Of a stretch of DNA of 64,000 bases, positions 1 to 10,508 are shown piece after piece. The stretch is from Dimorphilus gyrociliatus. Taxonomy: Eukaryota; Annelida; Polychaeta; Dinophilidae. Each line of letters opens with the position of its first letter. Position 1 is the stretch's first letter. The position numbers and the translations under genes were made by a program. The stretch spans positions 2,487,501-2,551,500 of the forward strand of contig CAJFCJ010000001.1 of assembly GCA_904063045.1 (NCBI GenBank). Direction: 5' to 3'. The notes beneath the pieces were generated by a model. That model was not told the DNA's origin. It saw only the letters and a list, made by a program, of their open reading frames with translations, and searched no databases.

Positions 1-1936
1 AACTTCATCACGCTTCCAATACATTGTTAAACTTTACATTATCTCCATTTACGTCATTTGGGAATACCTAGCGCATTAAATTGTTGCCTAATACCCCTCT
101 ACAATAAAGAAGGTTCTTTTTAATAACAATTGCAAATATAGAATTATATACTATATCTTATTACGTCATTAATAAAAATTATACCAGAAGAAATAAGAAA
201 CGTTGGCATTAATAAAACTCTCTACCTATTACATATTATCAAAAAATATGATAGTTGGAATAATTAGAGGAAATATCTTTATGGCATAAATAATTAATGC
301 TTAAAAATAATAGTATAAAAGAAAGAATGGCCGCCATTTTTGTTTATGTAATAGCACCCGTGAACTAGTCATCTATTACATTGTCAAGTTATATTCTTGA
401 TGATTATTTCTTTTATTTTTAATTCAAATTTTAATAATCTATTTATAAATATATATTTCAAATATCGAACAGTCAAAATTCCATCTTCAACAACAACAAA
501 CGGTATCAATTTGAAAAGGAATAGACTAAAGTGTGAATGGTTTAATCTAAGGAGCCATCTAATACCAAACGTCTTAAATAGTTTTAAGCTGACTTAATGA
601 ACGGTACTTGGAGTTTGTAATTTCGCGGGAAATTAACCAGAAACAACGTCATTAGGAGGGAAAATTATTTTTTTAAAGCTGCACTTGTATTTGTTCGCCA
701 ACTAATTAGCGTTGCAAAACCCTTTGCTAATTGCAAATTTTCTATCTAAGCTTGACTTTTTATCGAATGGTAAAAATTTTTCTACTGTCTTGTAGGATTA
801 AAAGGAAAAAAACCATCTTATTTTCCATTAACAATAGACTTATTATTTATTTAATTGATAAATCCTTCTTATTTCTTTTCCTCTATAAAAAATTAATATT
901 TTATTCATATAAATAGTCAACCTACCTAACTATCTTTGTATCTATTACTCTATCTCACTCTTCTATCTGTCTCTCTTCCAGCTGTCCCCTACTTCAATCA
1001 CTGTCTCCCTCCCCTTCCTTCCCTCCCGCCTCTCCTATAAGGCTTCTTTTGTAATAATAATAGAAAGAAAAAGAAGATATTAAAGAGCAAAGGAAATTAT
1101 AACCTCAAGAGAATTTAGATGAATTCACTAAAGAAATTGACTTTTAAAGATAGCTTCCCAAAAAGAGAAAGATGATACTTTTCGTTGAACTTTGAATAAG
1201 AAATAAAAAAGTTGATTCTTGCTATTTCTTTTGGAAAAAAGAAAAAAGTTTATCATTTTTCTTTATTGTGACGCCCACTCTGTCTATTAGGCTCTTATTT
1301 TGTATATTTAGTAAAACAAGATGGGCATAATCCCTTGCAGCGTTTCTCTTTACTTGGACAATTGCCAAGTTTTTTTCAACAACTCCATCAGATCTAAATG
1401 TTGTTATCTATGCAAATTTTACTCTTTTTATGTTGTATTTGTCCCGAATAGATCTCATCACTAGTTAATATTTTTTTTATTCCCATTAGGACTATAAACG
1501 CGTCATTTATCTAGGATCTTATATCTTTACGTACAGTGTCTAAAGTCCCCGATTTAGCATTGTTGTTTTTGTTATTATTATTATTGTTATTATTATTATT
1601 ATTATTACTATTTTAACGGTCATAAAAGAGTTTCAATAAGCGTAACTTGTATAATTTAAAAGGTTGATTAAAAGCTTTATAAAATGCTATACAACTAACC
1701 GACTAGCCAACTCTTCAATTTTAGTATTATTTTTATTTTCTCGGGTCTCCTATCTGATTCTGTTTGTTTCGTTTCGTTTTTTACCATAATTCGAGAAAAA
1801 CAATCTAACTAGATACGTATAGTAGATGTTACATATACTTTATATATGTATAATAATTTATTGTTCATTATATGATGATAATATAACAATAAGTATACAG
1901 TATATTTCAAGTAGGTGTCCTTTAGAATGGTAAGTT
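1..1936. other. AT-rich intergenic sequence at left edge
   Basis: No conserved gene is recognisable here. The stretch is AT-rich, with a TTA/TTG triplet run near 1561-1611 and a pyrimidine-rich patch near 945-1030. An E2F-like site (TTTCGCGGGAAA) lies at 621-632. A YY1-like ATGGCGGC motif on the minus strand overlaps the start of a short frame at 239-337, listed separately. Confidence 0.6.
239..337 (-). CDS. Candidate 32-residue hydrophobic micropeptide (unverified)
   Basis: A short minus-strand frame begins at an ATG set in AAAAATGGCGGCC, a YY1-like motif that is often found just downstream of animal transcription starts, and ends at TGA after 32 residues. Residues 1-18 (MAAILSFILLFLSINYLC) look like a signal peptide or membrane segment. 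The polar tail ends in IF. I see no homologue, no GT donor inside the frame, and no neighbouring exon. It could be a real small ORF, the first part of a gene running off the left edge, or chance. What is seen is the motif, the start codon and the hydrophobic run. The function is unknown. Confidence 0.2.
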   Translation of the reverse strand: MAAILSFILLFLSINYLCHKDISSNYSNYHIF

Positions 1937-4387
1937 TTATGGAAGTCTGAGCATCTCCTCGAGGTATATATAAAAGTCTTCGTTATAGAGAAGATCGTTA
2001 TGGCCAATACCTTTAAATTTTTTCAATTCAAAGTTGTATTTTGGATGATTATCCCACATTTCACAAACTTTCATAGACCTTGTAGTTACTGTTTTATCGC
2101 CGTCTTCGTGTAAGACGGATGGCTGTTCATCGGGAAAGTGGGCTCGCCTGTAGTCGAGTGTAGAGCCAGTGGGTAAGCCGTGAGCGTATATGCAGACAAT
2201 GTCAACTCCTGGATGGATACGTTCTTCAGTGGTATTGACCCTTGCCCTTTGCCAAAGTTTTACGCCATCCTTATGATTAATATCGAGAAAGAATTGTTCA
2301 TAATCTTTTATCGTATATTTTTTGTCTTTAGTTATTATTACAACATCGTTTTCATTCCAAGCCAGATCATTTGGCATCATAAAGGCAGGTGATTCGTAAG
2401 TTCTTTCTTCATCTCTTACCTTTTTTGCACTTATAAAATTTATACCCCAATTATAACCGGAAGCGTAAAGCCATAAAAGAGCGGTTGCACCTCCATAAGG
2501 TACGTTCAAACTCAACATATACCTAACGTACTTGTTCTTCCAAGCTTCTGTTTGTTGCCTAAGGAAATATGTTGTGTATGTTCCTCCCATGCTGTGAGCC
2601 GCTAACACAACCTTTCTTTGTCCATTCTTTTCATAAGTGTCCTCTATCAACTCCTTAAATCGTCGAAAGTAATCGGAATGAGAAACAGGTGCTAATCTCC
2701 AATCATACGGAGCTGCTCTTACACTTTTTCCTCTTTCATAGCCAATATTCAAAAGTTCTGTTAAAATACATGATTAATAACATACTTTGTTGACTCGATT
2801 TTCGACCTTCGTAGAGGGCGCTACACACCAACGAAGTCTATTTATCAGGAGCAATTGAAAAGTACAAGGGAAGCCTTGTAGGGGAAAATGTGTTATTAGG
2901 TCAATCAGAAGTTATTGTCTTGATAACATCGAAAATAGGGAAAGGTTACGATTAAAAGTAATTTAAGAAGAGTAGAGTTTTATAGGGCATATGGATATTA
3001 CATCATTTACAGTAAATAATACACTATGTTGATATGTCTTGGAAAGCTTGCTTGAAAACGACAATACCTAATCTACTACCCTATTCTAGGCATAAGCTAG
3101 CTTCATTAAGACGCAAAAATGAACAGAAAATAGACGCCTCTCTCAGCCGGAAGCACCAAATTGTGGGAAATTTTCAATCCCAAGGCCGCTGTATATTAGA
3201 TCCAGACAAGCGGCAAGCCTTGGGTATTAATTCTGCTGACTTTGCGTCATTTTGTCACCCAGATGAGTCTTTAGTTTGCTAGTAAAGGTCATTAAGGGAA
3301 AGTTTACTCTGATTTGATAAGGGAAAAAAAGAGACCGTCTTATTTCTCTACTGTAACAATCAGTCAATACGCCTTAACTATTTCTTAACATAGAAATAAA
3401 TAAAAAAAATATTTAAGATTAAGTAGGGAAAAAAAAAAGATTAAATAGTTCATCACGTGATAAACATCTGTTACTGACCGAATAACTTTTTTTGTATCCT
3501 TTTTTAGACGAATGAACTGATTCTTTAAAAATATTTGTACTTGTCTGTTTTAGTGCAATAAATTATTTAAATAGTTTTTTTTCCTTTGTTTATCAATGAA
3601 AAGAAGAGGAAAGAGTGGCGGGAAAAATAGAGGCGGAGAGAGAGAGGAAGAGAGAGAGAGAGAGAGTAAATCGATATGGTGTTGTTGTTTTGTACTTTTT
3701 TTATATACATTAAAATGTTATTGTTATTTTCCTTAATCAGAAGAGCTATACTACTTAAATAGTCTTTTACAATAAAGCCTACTTGTCCTAATTACTCTTT
3801 CATATCCGAAATGGGAAAAAGAAAGTCTTAGTATAACATTAAGAAGAATACGATTCTCTTTAATACTTACTTCTAACAAATGTACTGAAATAGGCTCCGG
3901 TATTACCAGCTAAGAATGTTAGCCAAGATGGATCTACATATTCAACTGTTTCTGTTGTACCCCAACCAGGTATTCGTGTATAAACTCCTGGATATGAGTG
4001 ACTTTCTCCCGTCGTTCTATTAAACTGCAATCTAATATAGTCTTCCCAACAACCATACGTGTCTAAAAAAAAATATTCAAAAAAGATGTTATCTAATAGG
4101 AAGTGACCATTTTCATGTAAATAAACGCACTAACATTCCCCAGCAAAAAGGTCGATGTTCTCAATATTTGCCCAAATCAAGTACCAATCCTTTGAGACCC
4201 GACACTTCGGTGTTGGAACTTTAGGGTTCACGGTTTTCGCTTCAATACGACAGCCTCCATTACCCGGTATAATAATAACTGGTGAATAATTAAATTCTTT
4301 TTTCTTCCAGAATAGTGAATTGGCAGTAGATAAGAAAGAAGCAAAAATAGTGAGAATCAGGAGAGATTTAATCGCGTGATGTTGCAT
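1937..4387 (-). CDS. PLA2G15: Group XV phospholipase A2 (lysosomal, LCAT family)
   Basis: Three exons, 4387-4135, 4062-3871 and 2757-1937, join in frame (phases 1 and 1) to a protein of about 421 residues, close to the roughly 412 of vertebrate lysosomal phospholipase A2/acyltransferase. Exon 1 starts with a signal peptide (residues 1-24) and the family motif IIIPGNGG. Exon 2 carries CWEDYIRLQFN and PGVYTRIPGWG, the lid-region signature. Exon 3 has the nucleophile in AHSMGG (Ser about 204), the acid in DGDKTV (Asp about 369) and the base in GIGHNDLL (His about 401), so the alpha/beta-hydrolase triad looks intact. AHSMGG followed by QTEAWKNKYVRYMLSL is closer to group XV PLA2 than to LCAT. The family hydrolyses and transacylates phospholipids in acidic lysosomes. 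Intron 2 is long (1.1 kb) and AT-rich with GA repeats. The introns hold no other supported gene. Confidence 0.93.
3636..3667. repeat. (GA)n microsatellite
   Basis: A purine run of GAGAGAGA type lies inside intron 2 of the phospholipase gene. It follows a TGGCGGGAAAAA element at 3616-3627. Confidence 0.85.
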
Positions 4388-5982
4388 ATTCCGTTCTTGA
4401 ACTTGAACTATTTTCTTTCAAATTGGAAAAAGCGGCAATTTAGCCAAAAAGAAAAATTACGTTTTTTCCTCCTTCCTCTTTCGACAAAAATGTAAAGAAC
4501 AAGAATACCTTCGCCTGATTTTATATACTGGAGTAATTGACCTTGCAACCTCAACGATAAACGTAGTTTAAAGTTTAGTATTGTGGAGTCTTAGGTTCAA
4601 GGGTCGATTCAGTTGAATGTTCTTATTTCACTTTGATTATTTGTAACAACATGAAATACATGTAAACAAATTCGTTTCCATGGTTAAATTATATACAAAT
4701 ATATTGAATATACATCATTCAATTAGTCATCACCCTTCTCGCCTCTTACTCTTACCTTACTAATCCATATTAAACCAGTCATGTCTAAACTATTTACAAA
4801 AAAAAATCGTTGTATTTTGTCTTATCCTATCAAATTAATTAATAAAATAATATTAAAAGAAAATGAAAAACAAAATATTTTTTTTTTAAAAAAACAAAAT
4901 AGAAGAAAAATTTTTCTTCTATAGTTTTACAAAGTCAAGTTGAACCTTTTCAGCTTTTTTTGATATGATCATAAGGAATTTATTGATAAACACTAGTGAA
5001 TTGTAGAACTATAGCAAAAAGCCTAGTTTTTTTCTTATTAAATGTTGTATATATATACTGTATATACAATATATTTAAATATTAAAAATGTCTTCTAGTT
5101 CTTTGTTTCAATTGTCATTCTAATAAAAAAAATAGGTATGAGATTAATAATTACGTAATTAATCATTTAATTTATCTTATCTATTGATTTATATCAAATA
5201 GTTAATATCGACTATCCTGTAGGTTTTGGGTGATTCATATTCAAAAGTATATATAAAGATGGAGCTAGGAATGAAAATGTCATGTTAACATCTCAGTATA
5301 TTTCGTACTAGACAACGAAATAAAATATCATAATACTGTAATTATATAATAATCTTATTTACTAAAGAAAATGGGAAATTATCAGGAAATTACAGTCGTG
5401 ACGTTTGACGTCCAACCGCAAATTCTTACTCTTGAGGTTTGTTCTTTTGTTTAAAGAAATTACTTTTTTTTCCTTTATTCTATTTAGTATTCTCTTTATG
5501 AAAATTCTATATAATTGTAGAATAACGATAACAATCGACGTACATCTAAGAAATCACTGCGCGGAACGTTTTTAAAAATGTTTGAGAATTTTGGCGGGAA
5601 AATTGCTGCCCCTATTTTTGGCGTTTACAGTGGAAAGTATAGAAAATCTACGCCATTACCATAATACCATGAACGCTTCCTATTTATATATTCTGTTTAT
5701 CTTCATATAATGCATTATTACGTACTCATTTTACTCTTTGATCTGTTGAAGTTCTGAAACTCAAACGATATTGAGAATCTTTTGTGACAACTATAGATGG
5801 CGGTAAAGAATCCGCCATGTTGGTTTTTTTTCCCCCCATGATATTATTAATTCGGATGTCTTTTTCTCAATGATTTTGTATTAAAAAAGTATAAACGTTA
5901 AATAAAAACTTAATAAACTATTCAAAGTTGTTCAAAAAAGTATTCACAAATCTTTTGTACAGTATATTCAAAGGCAATATCT
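4388..5982. other. Intergenic region between PLA2G15 and H1
   Basis: No conserved protein is visible. It holds an E2F-consensus-like TTTTGGCGGGAAAA at 5589-5602, a perfect ATGGCGG...CCGCCAT inverted repeat at 5797-5818, and a (TA)n tract with an ACTGT core near 5050-5070. A plus-strand frame at 5371-5454 (27 codons, ATG then a possible GTTTGT donor at 5437) has a TATATATAAAG-like element about 120 bp upstream. No matching second exon was found. Confidence 0.5.
5797..5818. repeat. 7-bp-stem inverted repeat downstream of H1
   Basis: ATGGCGG and CCGCCAT flank an 8-base spacer about 165 bp past the H1 stop codon. It could form a hairpin in the H1 transcript, but stem and loop do not fit the 6-bp/4-nt stem-loop of replication-dependent histone mRNAs. 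Alternatively it is a pair of YY1-like ATGGCGG elements in opposite orientation. Confidence 0.6.
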
Positions 5983-6534
5983 TCATTTGTCTGAAGCTTT
6001 CTTTTTTGATGCTGCTTTCTTAGCAGGTGCCTTAGGACTTTTTGGTTTAGTAGGTGCCTTCTTTGCTGTTTTTGGTTTCTTAGCTCCGGCTTTGGTTGGA
6101 GTCTTTTTCGGCTTGGCCTCTTTTGGCTTTTTAGCAGCTTTCTTTGGTTTTGCTCCCGCGGCCTTAGGACTCTTGGGTGCTTTTGGCTTAGTAGGGGTTT
6201 TCTTGGTAGCTTTCTCTTTTTTAGCTTTTTCCTTCTTATCGTCCGAGAGTTTAAATGAACCAGAGGCTCCATTGCCCTTTGACTGTTTTAAAGTACCGTT
6301 CTTTAGGCCAGCCTTAAGCGCCAATTTCAGATGATTATTTGCTGTTTTGACGTCGACCTTATAGTTCGCTTGGATGTACTTGAGAATTGCTTGACGCGAG
6401 GAACCAGATCTTTCCTTTAATGAGGTTAAAGCAGCCGCTATCATTACAGAGAATTTCGGATGGTCTGAGACCTTCTTTGGCTTTGCTGCCGTCTTCTTGG
6501 CTTTAGGGGTAGTTGCTGCTGCGGTTTCAGTCAT
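5983..6534 (-). CDS. Linker histone H1
   Basis: An intronless frame of 183 residues in the usual order for H1: a short Lys/Ala/Pro N-tail (1-22), the winged-helix globular domain (about 23-98, with HPKFSVMIAAALTSLKER, SRQAILKYIQANY and GASGSFKLSD), and a long basic tail of KKA, KPK and SPKA repeats with several SPK/TPK motifs that suit CDK phosphorylation. It binds linker DNA at the nucleosome dyad and compacts chromatin. The gene stands alone here, with no core histone genes within at least 5 kb on either side. The upstream promoter has TATA, CCAAT and an H1-box-like element (listed separately). I find no canonical histone 3' stem-loop within 180 bp after the stop, so the mRNA may be polyadenylated or the gene may be a replacement-type H1. 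Confidence 0.96.
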   Translation of the reverse strand: MTETAAATTPKAKKTAAKPKKVSDHPKFSVMIAAALTSLKERSGSSRQAILKYIQANYKVDVKTANNHLKLALKAGLKNGTLKQSKGNGASGSFKLSDDKKEKAKKEKATKKTPTKPKAPKSPKAAGAKPKKAAKKPKEAKPKKTPTKAGAKKPKTAKKAPTKPKSPKAPAKKAASKKKASDK

Positions 6535-6608
6535 TTTCCGTGAAAGTACTTGATATCAAGGGTACGAAGTAGTGAATGGGTAGAATAAAACTATTCTGTT
6601 CAATCATT

Positions 6609-6702
6609 CCTTATATACATTTTGGGAGGTGTGCGCTGATTGGTTAAAAAGCTACCCGACAAAATTGAAGTAATGTAAAATTTTGTGCGCGTTTTGTGTT
6701 CG
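6609..6702 (-). promoter_or_regulatory. H1 core promoter (TATA, CCAAT, H1-box-like)
   Basis: Read on the minus strand: CGAACACAAA (6693-6702) matches the H1-specific AAACACA box in 8 of 9 positions of AAACACAAA, ACCAATCAGCG (6634-6644) is a CCAAT box, and TATATAAGG (6609-6617) is a TATA box 75 bp before the ATG. Order and spacing are those of animal H1 promoters. An E2F-like TTTCCCGCC lies further up at 7057-7065. Confidence 0.8.
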
Positions 6703-8490
6703 CCTCTCACATTTAAAAGCGATTTTTTGACAAAGTCGTTAAATAATTAATAATTTTTTTCCCGTCTAACTTTTCTACAATATTTAATCTTTAATAGAAA
6801 CCAGATTTTAATAGTTTTATGTTGAATTATAGAACACTTTTTAGCATTTTTTACCCAATTTTATGCCAACCTTCAAGCGGTTCTCATTAAAAATGCTTAA
6901 TTATCTGAATAATTCCAACATAATTCACTATAAATTTTGTTGGAAGGTAAATTTTAGTTATTACTAAATGATTTATGAGAAGAAAATGAAATATTTCACG
7001 TAAAAATAATCAATTACGAGACGATTGAAGCTACAACCGTTAGCACAGTATGAAAATTTCCCGCCATAATATTGGGTGCATTGTTCCTTCTTTGCAAGCT
7101 TTTAGGAACTTGACAACAGGTGAAGTTACGGATTGTTCAATGGCTAATATTATGTATTAGCCTACAATTTAACATAATATGTTGCCATTAGTAGAAATTG
7201 GTTAGAATTACATAGAAATATTATTTATAGAAGGACAATTTCTTACAATTTATGCCGCATTTACATCCATCACTTTCAATACAGAACTGTCAACAAAACT
7301 GTCTTTGATAACATGACAAACACTCTATAAATCCTTTTTACCGGAACTTAAACCGACAAAAAGCGTCGATTCGATACGCTTAGATCTCCTAATAAATCTG
7401 TATAATAGGACTAATAAGACGATTGTTTGCATTTGTATTGATAAAGTACATGTTAAAAGGATTGAACGCCTAATAAATTTAGGAAAAGTAACATTTTGCA
7501 TTTAATATATATTCACTATATTTATCATTAATTATTATATTTAATGTAAAATAATCATTCTTTTTTATCTATAAGACTATACAATGTTTTATGTTTATAC
7601 ATAAATATATATATATATTTTGTTTTTTTAAAAAACAAACCTTTCTATTCAAGCTGAAACACTTCATTCTTTACAATAGCAAATTAATTGGAAATTTGAC
7701 TAATTTTTATAGTCATAATTTCTTTAGCCTATATACTTTATTATCCCTCTTTTTTCTAAGAGTGTATACAACGTATCACATATGCCATATGCTAAGAGTA
7801 TTAACAAGGATTATTGAGAGGACGAGGTGAAAAAGTCAGTTAGTTGATTGATTTTGTACGATATGAGACAAACTGAAATGGAGAGGGATAGAAAGCGAAG
7901 AGAAAGATTTCAAAGGAGAATGTTTAGAAACGTATATAGACTTATATAAATTCATATTCATAATAACATGGAACACAGTATATAATCTATTAAAATGAAA
8001 ATGAAAATAATTAAATGAAAGAGCTGTGAATGAAAAATAGAATGATATAAAAAGGGAAAAGAATTAAAGCTAAAAGCTAATTCATTCCCCCAAGTCAACT
8101 ACATTTAAACAAAAAAAAGATAATATAACTTTTTATAGACGTAAAAGCGTCTATTTATAAACATATGAAATGTATAAATAGATATTTACAACCTTATGTA
8201 TTGAAGCGTATAACTTGATTTGCCGTACGTCAAGAATATTTTTTACAGTAGTCGTCAACTGCAATACAGAGTTGCATAAATGCAAATTTTTTATATATAT
8301 ATATATATTTTTAATTAAAAATACTCTCATCTTTTTCTTTTCTTATTCCTCTTTTCTCTTTTTCTCTCTTTTCACTTTTCTAATACTCTTTGAATAGTAG
8401 TTTGTCAGAATATACTAGTTTGGAATTAAAAGTGCGAAATGCATACAGATATTTACTATATATTTGTTTTAATTCTATCGATCATTCAAC

Positions 8491-8528
8491 TCTTCTTCTC
8501 TCCCTCTCTCCCTCTCTCTCTCTCTCTC
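8491..8528. repeat. (CT)n microsatellite
   Basis: Nearly pure CTCT/CCCT run that creates a Ser/Leu-rich spurious frame on the plus strand. Confidence 0.85.
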
Positions 8529-10170
8529 GTTCCCATTTCTATCTTAGTATATATCCTTTAATACATAGTTTATATATACATTGTACACTTATAAATAAGA
8601 AAAGAGGACGCTGGGAGGCGGAAGGAGAAGACCTCTCTTGAGACGACAGAGATCAATATATTCAACTTGTAATAATTCTTGTAATCGATATAGAGAAGAC
8701 TGAAAAGAAATATGAGGTTTTTGTATCTATTTATTAGGTTTATTATTATTATTATTAGTAATTTAATTGTATTTTTGTTTTAAAGAAGAAAAGGAAACTG
8801 ATAGGGGAAGAGGAATTCTTCACTCCTTTTCTTTTTTATACCTTTTTATACCATTTACCGTCATAACAGTGACTCTGTTAATGTGAAAGGAAGGATGTCG
8901 CATGTAATACATTTGTCAGCCAATAATCCATTAGTAAGCTTTCTGTCTTTACTCGATTTCACGGGGGTAGTTAAAGTAGTATACAATGTACGTGTTTATA
9001 AGCATATAAGTGTATACGGTAGTACTAATATACCTTTCATCCGTGAGAGTTGTGCAGCATAAACTATACTAGACAAACGTAAAAAGAGATCTGTCAACTT
9101 GCATCATAATTGCTGTTGGAGTCTAGCTTGACTTTATTATTAAAAGATAACATGTTAGCAAGTTTCTTTTTTCCTGCTAACTACATATAGATATTATATT
9201 GATATATACATTATAAACATATAGTAATATTATTATGTATATACATATAAACAAATGCTGTTTATATTTAAATAATATGATCAGTTAAATGAAACATTCT
9301 TCCATTTGATAATAAAAGAGGTGGAATGAAAAAATAGGAAGAGAAAGAAATTGTTATAAACAATCGATCTGTCGCTTATCCGAGCAAAAAATAATCGATA
9401 TTAATTCTTTGAAGTTGTCCTCGATACATGCACTGTATAATTATACAGACTTCCTATTTTTGCAGAGAAGAGGCAAGTAATAATGTACTAGATGTCAGTA
9501 GCGCGCGTGATTTGCTTGCAAAGATAAAATTTCATCAAATGGAAATCATTGACTTTTTTTTTCTTTTAAAAATTTCAGGGTTATTCAAGTAATATATAAC
9601 TAACATCGGAACAGACAATATCGATATTTATAGCACATGATTCTCTCCCAACTACAGACGCTTCTAGAAAAAACATATAGTCTCCTTTTGTCTATATATA
9701 TACATTTACAATAAATATAATACACATATGCATTACAGTATAAATTCACTTTTCATAGACTTTGGACTTTTGACAGCGCCGTCTAACGTTTCGCTCTGAT
9801 ATAATAAAAAAAGACAGCAAAAAAAAGAACGTATCAATGAATGAAATTGTTGAAAAAACATGGATTCAGAATGAAAAGGTTAAGAAAGAGAGAAAAAAGA
9901 AAGAAAGACAGAGAGAAAGAGAAAGATCGTGAATAAGAGATAAAGAGTAAGAAGAACTATAAGAGAACAAGAAGTAGAACAATAAGAAGAGAAGAAGAAA
10001 AATTAGGAAAAGAAAAAAAAAATTGAAGTGATAATTAAAAAGATAAATCCCATTTCCCTCCATCTTTCTTTCTCTGTTTCTTTCCTTTTTCAATAACAGA
10101 AATATTTTTGCCTACGTTTTCTTTTTCTTGAAAATGACAATTATGTTAAAAAATTGTATGTTAAATTGCA

Positions 10171-10171
10171 G

Positions 10172-10203
<32 letters not shown>

Positions 10204-10237
10204 TATATAAATTTATATATATATACAGTATATATAC
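10171..10237. repeat. (TA)n tract with ACAGT core
   Basis: Long TATATA run interrupted by ATACAGTATATATAC, one of many copies of a TATACAGTATA-type motif in this window. Confidence 0.85.
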
Positions 10238-10508
10238 AATACATGAATAATTTAATAAAAAAATCCTCCTAATACAGTCATATTTTTCGTTTTTTTTTTA
10301 AATCTATTGTTTGTCATATGGTTATTACCTAAGAGGCTTTTCTTCCCCAATCGTCCCTTACCTTGAAGACTATATGCAAATAGACAATATATATACAGTA
10401 TACACTATACAGCATATGTAATATATTACTGTTAATGTACAGATTTATATATATATATACTACTTTGTATAAAGTGTTTATGCTTATCTCTTATATATTT
10501 TTTACAGT

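Larger units (their letters stand above)
6703..10508. other. Intergenic region between H1 and the orphan 7TM gene
   Basis: No gene is supported. The sequence is AT-rich with homopurine and homopyrimidine tracts, CT repeats (8491-8528) and a long TA tract near 10171. Open frames in it are low-complexity (Ser/Leu/Phe or Lys/Arg/Glu strings) and have no splice-linked partners. The last 250 bp form the likely 3' UTR of the 7TM gene. Confidence 0.6.

Noticed and set aside
5922-6334. Open frames on both strands overlapping the H1 gene
   Set aside because: They are other-frame readings of the Lys/Ala/Pro-rich H1 tail. The 183-residue H1 frame has the globular domain and promoter.
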